Shown here: positions 1-12,124 of the stretch, piece by piece
How the letters are laid out: the number at the start of each line of letters is the position of its first letter
Numbering within the stretch: the first letter of the stretch is position 1
Origin: Escallonia rubra
Taxonomy: Eukaryota > Streptophyta > Magnoliopsida > Escalloniales > Escalloniaceae
Length of the DNA stretch: 64,000 nucleotides
NCBI GenBank assembly: GCA_033065855.1
Contig: JAVXUO010002614.1
Location: 1-64,000 of the forward strand
Reading direction: 5' to 3'
Notes under the pieces: generated by a model
Database searches by the model: none
Seen by the model: the letters and a program-made list of their open reading frames with translations, nothing else
Told to the model about the DNA's origin: nothing
Program-made: the position numbers and the translations under genes

Positions 1-837
1 TTTGCTGAGTTGCAAGCTTGCCTTTAGGTTGTTGCATCCTTCATTGATGCTTATATGCCCCTGCTCTTCGCACTTTATTACCACCGATGTTCAAATTCCT
101 TCCGCCTTGCCAATTCGAAAGATTTGGTCCAGTTCCACTCAACCGTGCCCTTTTCCTCTGTATGTCCCCATCACTCTTCTCAATGAGCAAGGCTCTCTCT
201 ACCATTTCGTAATAGTCATCAATATTGAGAATTGAGGTCTTTTCTTGGATTTCAGGCTTCAAACCATCTTGAAACTTTTTAGCCCTCCTATCTTCTCCCT
301 CTACCAAGTACGAAGCGTGCCTAGCCAGTGATGTGAACTTGGTTGCACCGTCTGATTGCCCTGCTCAAAATTCAAAAAATCAGCCTCCATTTTCAGTTTA
401 ACACTTAGAGAAATGTAGTTTTTATGGAACTCGGTTTTGAACAATTCCCAAGTGCGAACTGTTTGAGCCGCTGTCCCTTTGCTATCGATCATTTCCCACC
501 AACAAGCAGCATCATTTTCAAGTCTAAAAGTTGCATGTAATAATTTCATCTCATCATTCAGCCCCACGGTCTTAAAGATTTTCTCCAAGTTCCTAATCCA
601 ATTTTCAGCTTTGTCTGGGTCACCCTCTCCAACAAACTCTGGTGGATGCATATTCATGAAATTCTTTAGCAATTCAGATTTACCTGGCCCTCCTAGATCG
701 TGGTTAGATCCACGGTGGTTGAGATTGTTATTTTGTTGATTCTCCATGCAAGAGACCATACGCCCCAATATCACATCCATATCCTTCAAAGCGTTGTCGG
801 CGTCTTTCCCCGAACAACTTGCTTCTCTGCCAGCCAT
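1..837 (-). pseudogene. Family M chromovirus gag, array unit 1 (cut by window edge)
   Basis: This is the nucleocapsid/capsid polyprotein region of a Del/Tekay-type Ty3/gypsy retrotransposon, which in a working copy packages the element RNA in cytoplasmic particles. The frame opens at 837 with MAGREASCSGKDAD and carries a Retrotrans_gag-like domain (HPPEFVGEGDPDKAENWI, then a CWWE motif) over roughly residues 60-150. A 10-bp deletion near 345, relative to the unit at 30446-31628, shifts the frame after FEQGNQTVQ; the C-terminal half continues in another frame to 41. The same deletion is in the unit at 23271-24941, so these two units are sisters. The 5' LTR lies to the right (960-8028). The rest of this unit lies outside the window. 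Confidence 0.85.
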
Positions 838-940
838 TCGTACCTATAAAGAGGCATGAAATTAGAGGAAACCGAAGTTCTAAGATCAAGCTTAAGACTT
901 AACTCCGAAGATCATATCCTGGCTAATAAGCAAAACTTAT

Positions 941-952
941 GCTGTGATACCA
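941..952 (-). promoter_or_regulatory. Primer binding site, array unit 1
   Basis: On the minus strand the site reads TGGTATCACAGC, seven bases after the LTR end TGACA. It matches the plant initiator-Met tRNA site TGGTATCAGAGC except for one G-to-C change. The same variant occurs at the other two array LTRs, whereas the plus-strand unit at 48014 has the canonical form. Confidence 0.8.
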
Positions 953-2130
953 TCTTAATTGTCACGCCCCGAGAAGCAGAACGCGACAAAACATATTCTA
1001 ACACGCTAACCTTCTTCCGATGGTAATCAGAGTGCGCTAATTGCATTCGGATATAAACCACACAACACGCCTTTTAGACATATATTACATTCGTCCATCC
1101 TTACAGATCCAAGCTTATACACACGTACACATCACACCACTAGTCCCGTAACAAATGACACATATCTACATAGCACACCTCACTCTCTATTTACAAGTGC
1201 ACAAAGACTTACTATCCCTGATTCTCGGGCACAAAAGGGTACTCAAAATCTTCCTCGCCAACGCCCTGGGCCTACCACTTCTTGATCCTCTCTAGTATAT
1301 AAAAAGCAGATATGGAAAAGGGGTTAGCCACAGCTAAATAGATCAAACATATGACCAACATAAGCACTATCTTAATCGTAACAAGCGTGCATAAACCAAA
1401 TGGAAAAAAAAACTCGTGCATGGCATATGATAGATTGCAGCGAACGAGCAAGAAATAACTCAAGTATAACACATATCGCAATGACTCTAAGGAGCCCAAA
1501 TCATAAGCCGAATGCTCATTCACCGACCATCCTTTCTTGGTAAGACCGTAAATTGATCACTCGAAAGCTGAGCATATCAAATTCAGTTTATGAGTGATAA
1601 ATTTAGAGCTTACACAAGACTTTGTACATATTGACAGCATACGTGGCGCAACGTAATGCCCCTGGGAGGTTAACTTGCCGACCAAGCTCAACGTATATCC
1701 CGTTTCCATATAACCCAATTTGCCGGCCACTACTTCCGAAGACTCACATGATTTATAGCATGATATAATGCATTGAGAATGTTAAACACATCAAGTATCG
1801 TATAAAACATTTATATGCATTTCTTAGCTCAAAACAGTTTCAGTGAAAGAAGACCAGTTCCAAAACTGAGCAATTTATACACTTCGAATTTGAGAGTAAT
1901 ATAAGATTCAATGTTAAAGCACACGTCTTAAGCTTTCATAAAGTTAGAGAACACTCAAATCCTACATTAAATATCAACACATAATCTGCCCAGTTTAATC
2001 AGCTTCGACCAGTTTGATGTGATCAAAGAAACAACGTTAAAGCTAACACCTCAGCTTTCCAGAAAGCTATAGAACACTCAAATCGAACAAGTATTGAATG
2101 AGATATGCATTTTTAAAGATCAACCTAGAA

Positions 2131-5100
2131 TGTAACACCCCGATATTTTTAACGGATTAATAAAATAAAATTTAGCGGAGAAATATATTTTAAAGCATCG
2201 ATATTTTAATTAGCAATTTTTAACAATGTTATTTTTTTTAAATACTTAGCATTGACGTATACTTTTAGCGACACTTAGTATAGTGCGTTATCGAACCCAA
2301 ACCATTTAAAATTTTTCGAGCATCTAAAGTATAGTAAATAATTTATTTTGACCCATTCACAATTATTAAGGTTCGGGTAAATTTTTGGAGCGACTAATGA
2401 AGCTCAAGGGGGTTTTTGGTAAATTGCCTGAGTAGGGTTTTATATTTATATCCCTTTTTATGAGAGAGCAGCCGTCGGAGGGCTCTCTTCCATTTATCTG
2501 AAGTTCGACCGAGAGAGCGAGGAAGTGAAGCAGATTTTCGGCGATCGTCTAGTTTTCTCGGGTAAGTTTTCTAGACCCTTTTTCTACTCTTATTTAGTTA
2601 CGGTATATGTAAATTAAAGGGGGGCATGGAACAGCCGTGAGTGGTTTTGCGATCGGGTGGCTGCGGTTGAAGAGTAAATAGCTGTTGATGTTTGTATGGT
2701 GTATATATATATATATAGTGAGTTAAGGCTGAGTTTAGATGGGTGTTTTTATCGTGGGATGGGGTATGTGGGTTACGGTAGTGTGCGTTGGGGGAAACGG
2801 GTGCGAGTTGTAATGGAGAGAGGGAATTTGCCGTGGGTTTCGGGAGTGACATAGTGAGGCATGAGAGAACCGTGAAAGAAAAACCTCGTGTAATTAGGGC
2901 TGCCGCGATTCACAGTCTTGACACAGATTATGCGATTATGGTGTATATATATATTGTGGTTTATGGCTGGATATAGATGGGGTTACGGATTATGTGTTTG
3001 TAGGGTAAAGGACAAGAAAAACGGATGGGAAAATGGGTTCAAGACAGCCATGAGAGACTGCCATGGAACAGAGGTAGTGATGTGGGTTGTGTATTCGTAT
3101 ATGTGGGTTTTAGAGAGAGAAAATGGCTGTGAGGGATTAGTGCCGAATAGATGTGAGTGAGGGAGGTGTTTCAGTGGGTGTAGTTGGTGTTGGTTGAGTG
3201 AAGGAACTGCAAATATATGACTGTGTGTGAGGCTTGCCGTGGTGGCTCTCTCAGTGTGTGTGAGTTGTGAGCCTATGTGTTGATACTCCTGTGTGTGTTT
3301 GTAAGAGTGTAAAAGGTGAGTGAGATTTGCATTGTTGGTGTGTGGGTTCGGTGGGAATTTGGAGTAGTGTTTAGTGCAGTGTGTGTATATATATATATAG
3401 AGTGAGTGAGTGAAATGGAAGGAGAAAGGGAGCTGGGTGAGTGCATATGTGGTATATGCTTGTGAAGAAGCTGTGCACGTGAAAGGGAGAGAGAACAGCA
3501 CTGTTGCTGTGCTGTTTTGGTGTGCATGTGTTAGTTTGTGAAAATGGTGAGTGTGTCCACTGCTGTGTGCTCATGTGTGTGAGAGCATAATGGGTAATTG
3601 GTGTGGTGGGTGAGTGGGTCAAGAAGAAGGAATAGGAAGGAGCCTGTCGTGGGTACACCTGTGTGTGAGAAAGTGAGTATTGGCCAGCAGGTAGAAATCA
3701 AAAGGAAGGACAGGAGGAAGAGAAATACAGAGCGGGTAAATTTGGGTTAGCGTTAGATCGACACGTGCATATGTTAACGCACACTTATCGTTAGCAGGTG
3801 AAAATTTGCAGTATAATACGTTATACAATATTAGAATTCTTGGAGAAAATTTATAATTTTCTGAGATCGTATGAATTTTTAGTATTTTCTGTAATTTCAG
3901 ATTCGGAAAATTCTTTTGGAGTCTTTAAACCCTGAAAATGTTTTGGGGAACCTTATAGTGATGTTTTTATAATATAATAAAGACTCAGTAAGAGTTTGAT
4001 GATTTTTGGGGTTGATTTTCTATGGTTTCCATATCGCATTATTTTTAGCAAAACAAATATTTGAAAAACAGTTTTAATGCTTTTTAATTTCTGATTTAAA
4101 TTTCTATGATCTTTATACATATTTTAAGGTTATTATAAAAATTATGGGACTTATTTTCCAGCTGGAAGTAATTATGGCTATTATTGGGTTTTTATTGCAT
4201 TTAAAGAAATTATTTTAATTCAAAAATATTCAAAAATTCAGAAAATGCATATTTTGACTTTTCATAATGTTTTAAGCTATAAAAGTGTTTTAGTGTAAAT
4301 TATTATAAATTCTAGAGTGTCGGTATCCGTTAGGGAGTGTATAGGATTTTCGGTCAGGTTGGCCGTGTGCGAGAACCGTTTTGAGTGCGCGATTTCGGAG
4401 AGAGTGGGGTACGCAGTGGGTAGTTGATATTAGGGTTTATAGTGTATTTTACATTAATTATGTTCTAACGAATAAAATGTCAATCTAGGTTCATTCAGAG
4501 ATTTTAATATTGATCGAGGTTTGGTAGCATCGCTTAGCTTGGACCGAGGTAAGGGATTTCTATTCGAACCCCATTTCGTTATTCTGTTTTCAAATGCTTA
4601 TAGAACAGTTTTACAAACTAAATTGATTCGATTTTATGCTGATATAAAAGTTGTTTTGAAACTGTCCATGAAAGCCTAACTTGAACCTTAAGCGATCGTT
4701 TGGAATTCTTAAATTGTTTACTCTCATCTGTTTTATCGATTCAATTATCATAAAATGTTTTGAAAGTTATTTATTGTTTCTCAATGTTGACATGAGTTAG
4801 TAACTTGGGAGCCATAAGGATGGTCTGTATTGTTGGCGTTATAAGGATGGTCTGTTGGATGGGTTTAACTAGTACCTAGATGGACTAGTAAGTGTACATA
4901 TGCATATGTAAGTGTATCGAGCACTGCTGGGGTGGCTTTGCTTCTGTACTGCTCATGTTCAACGTTTCCTATTTATGCTTATTGCATTTAAGTGTTTTAA
5001 AAATGGTTATTAATTTAAGGGAACTGAGTTGATACTCATCCCTTTGTTTATATTGAAATGCTATGGTTTTCTTTGAAAAACCCTTTTCAAATTTATCGTT

Positions 5101-5557
5101 TGATTGTATATAAAAAGATTGTTTGAAAGCTCTGTTTCTCCGCCTTCAAAATTTTGTATTGATTTAAATGTCAAATCGTCCGTATCGTTTTCTTATTTTT
5201 AAATCTTTGTGCGACCTTACTGGGCTCTCAAAAGCTCACTCCCCTTTGACTCCTTTTCCGCAGGTGATAGCCAGCAGTAGGTTACCTGAATTTGGATTAG
5301 AGCCGAGCGAGCGAAAGCAAAGGAATTAGATTTTAGGATTGATCGTTAGAACCCCTGCGTGGGTAAATATTAATGTTTGAACTTTCTTAGATTTAAACTT
5401 GGTATTTCAATTATGATAATTGATTTGGAGTATAATTTGATTGATGGATAGTTGCTCTGACAGCTTGTTGCATTAGTTATTGAGGTTATGGAAATTACTG
5501 TCTTAGCGTTATAGATCGATTTAGTGTAAACATTTCGGAAAATTCCGGGATGTTACA
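2131..5557 (+). mobile_element. Solo LTR, family a, TSD TAGAA
   Basis: A 3427-bp sequence begins TGTAACACCCCG and ends GGGATGTTACA, flanked by perfect 5-bp duplications TAGAA at 2126-2130 and 5558-5562. The paralogous LTR at about 26281-26300 has the empty site. There is no internal region, so it is most likely a solo LTR left by LTR-LTR recombination. Orientation is inferred from the TATA-like AT stretch near 2437-2455 and the splice-like signals GGTAAG (2561) and CCGCAG/GTGAT (5263). A GT-rich part (about 2630-3720) contains several (TA)n runs after GTG. A second copy, reversed, is at 42313-45802. ORFs of 80-170 codons here are low-complexity and not convincing. Confidence 0.9.
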
Positions 5558-6288
5558 TAGAATCTGCCCAAATTTCTCTAATCCAATCCTAACACTCCAT
5601 AAGCACATAATACACCATATATACACACCAGCCGTGATTAAAACCATGCTCAAGGCTAGGGTGTAGGAATCATCAAGAGCTCCCTCTTTTGTCAAGAAGA
5701 GAACATCTAACCATCAATGGTTACTAATCTGAAATTGTCATAGCAAATTCTCCCTTTTTTTCTTCCTTCTTCAAGCTCTCAAACCTCTTCTATAGTTTTC
5801 TCTAAAACTAGGCAGCTCCCTTCTCTCTTCTCTTCTTGTTTTTACTTTGAAAAATAGAAGACACGAGTGACTAAAGTTTAGAGAAATCTGCTGAGATATC
5901 TCCCTAAAGAAACAAGTGTTTCAAGGGGATGAGACTCCTTCCAAGTCTTACCAATAAGAACATGACAACCCAAATCAATATCTAGACTTAACAAACTTCA
6001 TTAGTACTAGTTAACCTAGATTAGTCACTAAGTAATCACAATTAGCCCAATCAAGATTACGGGAAACTAATCAATCTTAGTCACTAACTAATCAAGGTTT
6101 AACCTTGACTAATCCAGATTAGCATAATCACGATTATGGCTCAACTAATCATGCTTAGGGATAACTAATCGTGCTTGTGACCAACTAAACATGATTAAGA
6201 CTAAGCTAATCCACCTACTTGAGGTGCTTCAATGCCAACACAAGTGTACCGCTTGTTCTACATAAATGGTCATGAATACCACTCGTAT

Positions 6289-7925
6289 TGTAATACCCCG
6301 AAAATTTCCTTTTCCTTATGCAAAATTTGTATATTTTTGAATAAATAGTTTGTGGTCTTTTGTTAAAACTAAGAAAATGAATTGGGATTGTTTCTGAAAT
6401 TTTTGGTCAAATGAACAGTAACTTTTAGTCGAATTTAAATGTTTTAGTCGAATTTAAAAGGTTTTAGTCGACTGAAAGTTGCTTTCGGTCGACTAAAAGT
6501 GTTTCGGTCGACTAAAAAGTGTTTAAATTGTGTAAAAAATGGTTTTCTGGACTTTTAGTCGAATTTAAAGGTTTTAGTCGACTAAAAGTGTGATTTCAGT
6601 CGACTAAAAGTTTAGTCGATGTACAGTGATTTGTGAACAGTAACTATGAACAGTAATTTTGAACAGTACCATGAACAGTGTTTTTGAACAGTACTTTCAG
6701 TCGACTAAAATGTGTTTTCAGTCGACTGAAAGTTGTTTTCGGTCGACTTAAAGGTTTAAAATTTGGTTCCCTATAAATAGTGTTCTATTTCATTCCTAGC
6801 TCTGTTGTTCTTGATTTCTTGCTCCTTTGTGGCGAAGAGAGAGAGAATAGGAGGCTTGGGAAGCTCTTTGGCGCTATAGTGGTGCTTTGAAGTTTTCTTT
6901 GGTTCAAAAGCTTGTTTGAGGTAAGAGATTTTGCCTTTCTTTGCTGTGGTAAGGGTTTATACGATTTTTGCTGTGGAAAGGTATCTTCGAAAATTTGAAG
7001 GCTTATACTTTCGTCACTTTTGATTCATCTATGCTCGTTTGTAATTGATTGCTCCACTTTTGCCTTCTTGAGAACATTGTTCACCCCTTCTCATTTGTGC
7101 CTTATTGATGCTCAACTTTGAATTTGTACATTTGTGACCGTCAATTTAAGATTGACATTGACTATGTTGAACAACTCTCACATTGAGAGGGTCCTTTGGA
7201 CACATGTTTGTTATACTAGAGAGCCGAAGCCTCCTAGTATGCTCCGGAGCACACGTTTGATGTTTGATGTTTGGTTCGACATTTGGGTCTTATGACCACC
7301 ATAGTCATCGCACGTTTGTAGCGTACCCGACATATAATTGAAATGTGTTTTGGGTTAAACGCTTAATGACGTTTGCTTTGGTATTTGACAGTAAGATATG
7401 ATTGCATTTTCGTGCCTTCGGGCTTGTATTTGATTTGGGTTCTTTGGACTACCTTGTGAACATTTCGTATATTTGATTCGCCTTACTTACATTGTGGTCA
7501 ATTGTTATATCTTGTTCGTCAAATATTTGGTTTTGTTTTGGACTACGACTCATCGTATTTGATTCCCATTTGTTTTCCACTTGCTGGGCTATTCGAGCTC
7601 ACCCCCCTATTCGTTTGTTTTGTCCTTTACCACAGGTATCGGACGTGATTTTCGGGCGTGGCATGTTTGTGGGAAATTAGAGTTTTTAGTCTTTGTTAGT
7701 ATATTTGAGCAATGTAAATTATTTCACCGCTGCGTTTGGTAATTATTTTGTAAAGGAATACTCAGTGGAATTATTTTGGTGAACGGATTGTCTTAGACTT
7801 TTGTTCGTGGAGATATATTATCTTAAATGATTTAATTGCTCTGTCTATACCGTTATCTTTAGAACTGTAATGGTATATAATGGAGTTTGACGTTAGTCGT
7901 GGCCTCTCGTTTTCGGGGCGTGACA
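6289..7925 (+). mobile_element. Solo LTR, family b, TSD CGTAT
   Basis: This 1637-bp LTR begins TGTAATACCCCG and ends GGGGCGTGACA. Perfect target duplications CGTAT lie at 6284-6288 and 7926-7930, and the empty site is visible in LTR 2 near 27015. The U3 part (about 6410-6755) is crowded with GTCGAC palindromes and with repeated GAACAGTA. A TATA box (TATAAATAG) is at 6772-6780. A donor-like GAG/GTAAGA is at 6921 and an acceptor-like CCACAG/GTATC ends at 7635. The same LTR family forms the 5' LTR of the element at 37329-41410. Confidence 0.9.
6460..6755. repeat. GTCGAC palindrome cluster in family b U3
   Basis: About eight GTCGAC hexamers, mostly within longer palindromes such as TTTTAGTCGACTAAAA, occur within 300 bp. 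They are interspersed with half-like sites AGTCGAATTTAAA and with GAACAGT repeats. The cluster sits immediately upstream of the TATA box at 6772. A matching cluster is in the second copy at about 40890-41280. A role as protein-binding or hairpin-forming sites is inference. Confidence 0.8.
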
Positions 7926-8028
7926 CGTATAATGCAAAAGATCTTTGAACAAGAAAGATATTCACGCTACATGCGTAATAACAAGCGTCAAATGAAGTTT
8001 ACAGCTAGGTTAAACTAGGGTCCTCTCA

Positions 8029-10871
8029 CCTACCCCTCCTTAAAAGAATTTAGTCCCTAAATTCATACCCCGGTAAGGAAAAAGACGGGGATACTTCTCT
8101 CTGATTTCAGCCTCTCTCTCCCAGGTTGCTTCCCCAATTCCATGGTGTTCCCATAACACCTTAACAAGTGGTATGTTCCTAATCCGTAGCGCCTGTTCCT
8201 TTCGGTCCAAAATTTGAATCGGTTGTTCGACATAAGATAAGTCTTTCTGAATCGGAATCGGTTCACGATGCAATACATGTGAAGGATCATGCTCATACTT
8301 CCTCAAAATAGATACGTGGAAAACACCATGTACACCAGCTAGCGATGGTTGCAATGCAACCCGATATGCTACTGCACCAAGCCGTTCCAAAATCTCAAAG
8401 GGACCAATGTAGCGCGGTGCTAGTTTTCCTTTCTTTCCAAACCTGGTAACCCCATTTAGTAGGTGAAACATATAAAAATACATGATCTCCTACACCAAAT
8501 TCCAAGTCTCTTCTTCTTTTATCCGCGTAACTTTTCTGTCTACTCCTAGCCGTTAACAAATGATCACGTATCACCTTGATTGTTTATGTGATTTCTTGCA
8601 CCAATTTGGGTCCAAGTAACTGTCTTTCACCAACTTCATTCCAACAAACAGGAGATCTGCCCTTCCTGCCATATAGAACTTCAAATGGTGCCATTTCAAT
8701 GCTACAGTGGTAGCTGTTATTGTAAGAAAACTCCACAAGTGCCAAGCGATCTTCCCAATTACCTTTCAGTTCCATAGTACACGCTGGTAACGTATCCTCA
8801 AAGCTCTGAATTGTTCTTTCGCTTTGACCATCTGTCTGTGGATGGAAAGTTTTGCTAAACGCAAGTTTAGTTCCCATTGCATCTTGAAAGGCCTTCCAAA
8901 AGCTTGAAGTAAAATGAGGATCTCGATTGCAAATAGTGCTTACTGGTACGCCGTGGTATCTAACAATCTCTTTTATATACCTACGTGCCAACTTCTCTGA
9001 GGTGTAAGTCACATGTGATAGCAAGAAAGTGAGTCGATTTAGTGAGTATATCAATAATCACCCAAATAGCATCGTGTCCATTTCGAGTTCGAGGTAAACC
9101 TCATACAAAGTCCATCGTAATATGCTCCCATTTCCACTCCGGCACGGATAACGGTTGAAGTAACCCAGCTGGTTTGCGATGTTCCAACTTAACTTGTTGA
9201 CATGTAAGACAGTTTGCAACAAATTCAGCCACATCTCTCTTCATGTTACTCCATCAATAACTAGACTTTAGATCCTTATACGTTTTAGTACTTCCAGGGT
9301 TGATAGAATACTTGGACCGATGTGCTTCTTCCATTATCTCTCGTCTCAAACTAGCATCATTCGGAACACACATTCTCTTACCAATTCGGAGCAAACCATC
9401 ACTGTGCAACGTAAAATCTGATTTGGAACTCTAATCTTTCAAAATAGCTTGTACTTCTGGATCTCGTGCTTGTGCTTCCCTAGTCCTTTCTATCAAAACA
9501 GGCTGCACCCAATATATTAGCAAAGACAATACATGTCTTAAGTAGTTGAGGCTGCCAAACGCATGCATCTTCTAACAATTTCCACTATTTTATCATCAAG
9601 TGTGCGACCATAGCTTTTCTACTCAATGCATCAGCAACCACATTAGCTTTACCCGGATGATATTGGATGGTGCAATTATAATCATTGACAAGTTCCGTCC
9701 ATCTACGTTGCCTCGTATTAAGCTCTTTATGTGCAAATAAATACCTCAAGTTTTTACGGTCCGTATACACTTCAAACGCTGCCCCATACAAAATAATGCC
9801 GCCATTTATGCAGGGCAAATACAATTGCTGCCAATTCCAAATCATGTGTAAGATAGTTTTGCTCATAGGGTTTTAGCTTCCTCGAAGCGTATGCTATATT
9901 ACCTTTCTCCGCTGCATTATAACACAACCCAAGCCAACATGTGAAGCATCACTATAGATTATAAGATTATCGTGACCTTCTGGTAGAGTTAGAATTGGGG
10001 CTGAAATCAATCGTTGCTTCAATTCCAGGAAACTAGCCTCACACTTGGCATCCCAAACAAACTTCACTGATTTTTGAGTAAGCTTTGTTAATGGACTTGA
10101 AGTCTTTGAGAAATTTTGCAAGAAATCATTGAGAAATCTTGCACAAAATCTCCGGTAATACCCTGCCAGTTCCAAAAAGTTACGAACTTCTTTCACTGTA
10201 GCCGGTCTCTGCCAATTCACAACCGCTTCAATCTTTACTGGATCTACGGATGCGCCTGCAATAGATACAGTACGTCCCAAAAATGTGACTTGCTGGAGCC
10301 AAAATTCACATTTGCTGAACTTTGCGTACAGTTTCTTTTCACGTAAAACTTGCAGCACTACCCGGAGAGGGTATTCATGCTGTTCACGGTCCTTGGAGTA
10401 GACAAGAATATCGTCAATAAAGACTAAAACAAAGGAATCCTAGTATGGCTGAAAAACACGATTCATCATGTCCATGAAGGCTGCTGGAGCGTCAGTAACA
10501 CCAAACGGCATAACAAGGAACTCATAATGACCATAACAAGTTCTAAAAGCTGTTTTGGGTACATCTTCTTTTCGGATTGATGATATCCTGATCTCAAATC
10601 AAGCTTAGAAAATACCGTTGCACCCTGTAATTGATCAAACAAGTCATCAATGTGCGGAAGTGGATATTTGTTCCTCACAGCCACATGATTTAATTGCCCG
10701 TAATCAATGCACAATCTCAACGAACCGTCTTTCTTTTTAACGAACAATACGGTTGGTTGAATAAGGCCTTTATCTAGTAGTTCTTGCAACTGAACCTTCA
10801 ACTCTTTCAACTCTGTTGGAGCCATTCTATATGGAGCTTTAGAAACCGAACTTGTTCCTGGCAATAACTCA
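8029..10871 (-). pseudogene. Family M pol (RT, RNase H, integrase, chromodomain), unit 2, 3' part
   Basis: This is the 3' two-thirds of a chromovirus pol, read on the minus strand. In order it has reverse transcriptase (10864-9894; [20 protein letters not shown], then LGRTVSIAG), RNase H (9866-9585; [16 protein letters not shown]), integrase core (9054-8584; NRDPHFTS and HPQTDGQSE), and the integrase C-terminus with a chromodomain-like tail ending at 8040. It is not functional. A short deletion after DLRSGYHQ (about 10580) shifts the RT frame, the FIDD region (about 10400-10440) is out of frame, and a TAA at 8584 separates the integrase core from its tail. The 5' part of this unit continues at 23271, beyond the CACTA insertion. 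Confidence 0.88.
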
Positions 10872-10884
10872 CACTACAAGAAAA

Positions 10885-11380
10885 GACACTTTTAGCGACG
10901 AAATTTTCCGTCGCTAAAAGTGGGTATTCCGTCGATAAACACTTTTAGCGACGGAGAGTCCGTCGCTAAAAGTCCGTGGGTGAAAACCCCGTCACTAAAA
11001 GATTAGCGACGGAATTTGGTGGTCCGTCGGCAAAATTTTACTTTACCGACGGAATTATTTACTTTTAGCGACGGAAATTTCCGTCGCTAAAACTATTTTC
11101 TATATTTTTTAAAAAAATCTGAATTTCTGAAGAAAAAGTTTTAAAAAACATTTAGCGACGGAAATTCCGTCGCTAAAAGTCCGTCGAAAAAAGCTTTAGC
11201 GACATTTGTTCCGTTGCTAAAAGTTTATCTCTAAAAACATTTACTAGTCTGGAGGACTTTTAGCGACAGAATTCTGATTTCTGTCGCTAAAAACTTGTCT
11301 TTATAAAATTAACTAGTCTGTTGGAAGACTAAAACAACAGAATTTCGTCGCTAAAAAAAGTGAAAAAGCCTTTTTATTTT
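10885..11380. repeat. CACTA left subterminal repeats
   Basis: Repeated direct and inverted copies of TTTTAGCGACGG and its complement CCGTCGCTAAAA occur here, often paired as short hairpins (TTTTAGCGACGGA followed by TCCGTCGCTAAAA). In En/Spm elements such arrays bind the element-encoded TNPA protein; that role is inferred from the family. Confidence 0.85.
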
Positions 11381-11689
11381 ATTTTATATTGTTTTTTAAA
11401 AACCTAAACCTGTTTCCAATCCGACAATAATTTAATTCTCTAAACTAGCATCCATCTTTTACTAAATTTCAAGTAACACAAATAAGATTTATCATCATAT
11501 ATACCACCAACTAACACTCCATACTTTAACTACCAAAATTACACGTTCACCAAAAATATGATATAAACGCGATCACATCTACAAATCCCAATAATAAAAT
11601 TACAAGTTTCACTAAAACTTAAAAAAAATATAAACCAAATGCTCAGCGTACAAGTAAAGAAACCGTAAAACCCATTCAAGTCAGGAACA
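11381..11689. other. CACTA interior, AT-rich, no recognised feature
   Basis: Lies between the subterminal repeats and the LPLAT fragment. The minus-strand frame of the last LPLAT exon runs on into it to 11539, but similarity to LPLAT appears to stop near 11690. Confidence 0.5.
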
Positions 11690-12124
11690 GAGCCGGGCTT
11701 TGCTGGTTTAATCACATGGCTGAGGAGGATCAAAACTATGGGAATAATGGTTCCGATGTAATGTACACTCCCGTATGCCGCAAGCGTTTCACGCAAGCTC
11801 AATACCTGAGATGGATGAAAAGAAGTATTAGAATTTCACCTTCGCTTTTAGGCTGTGTAAGTGTGAATTAGACTTATCTTGCACACACGCCAGCAAGCAC
11901 ACACGCAGGCGAGCACACATAGGCAAGCAAACACATACGGAAGCCCACAGGACCCACAAGCATGCAAGCACACACGCGTGCGCGCGAGCATACATACACA
12001 GAGACTAACCATGGATCCAACATAGGAGTAGTTCAGAACTAGAAGCGTGTAAGCAAAGTTCAAAAACACCAACAACTTCTTAACCAGAGTTTCTTTCCAC
12101 TTTGAATAAGCCTCTCATAAACAT
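11690..12124 (-). pseudogene. Captured fragment of a lysophospholipid acyltransferase (MBOAT/LPLAT) gene
   Basis: Two exons and one intron from the 3' end of a plant membrane-bound O-acyltransferase gene are recognisable. LPLAT1/2 reacylates lysophospholipids at the ER. The first exon (12124-12010) has VYERLIQSGKK followed directly by VFLNFAYTLLVLNYS. Plant LPLATs have about 60 residues between these motifs, so an internal deletion, which also shifts the frame, lies near 12086. The exon ends TCCATG/GTTAGT. The intron (12009-11806) ends CTCAG, and the next exon (11805 to about 11690) encodes LSLRETLAAYGSVHYIGT and then VIKPAKP, the LPLAT C-terminus. Upstream of 12124 there is an acceptor-like TTCTAG. 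Retained splice sites show DNA-level capture rather than a processed copy. Family assignment rests on recall of the plant LPLAT C-terminus. Confidence 0.75.

Larger units (their letters stand above)
960..8028 (-). mobile_element. Family M LTR 1, interrupted by two solo LTRs
   Basis: This is a long terminal repeat of the family M chromovirus, read on the minus strand from TGAGAGGACCCTAG (8028) to GGGGCGTGACA (960). Without its two nested insertions it is about 2.0 kb, similar to LTRs 25064-27116 and 31751-33823. It lies between a pol end on the right (stop at 8040) and a primer site plus gag on the left, so it serves as the junction of two tandem units rather than the edge of one element. Nested are solo LTR a (2131-5557) and solo LTR b (6289-7925). 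Their uninterrupted target sites can be read in LTR 2 at about 26291 and 27015. Confidence 0.85.

Noticed and set aside
2983..3828. Several His/Thr/Ser-rich minus-strand ORFs up to 172 codons
   Set aside because: Low-complexity translation of the GT-rich part of a solo LTR; not conserved as an open frame in the second copy.
10885..11380. CRISPR-like array of short repeats
   Set aside because: These are inverted subterminal CACTA motifs in eukaryotic DNA, without regular spacers.
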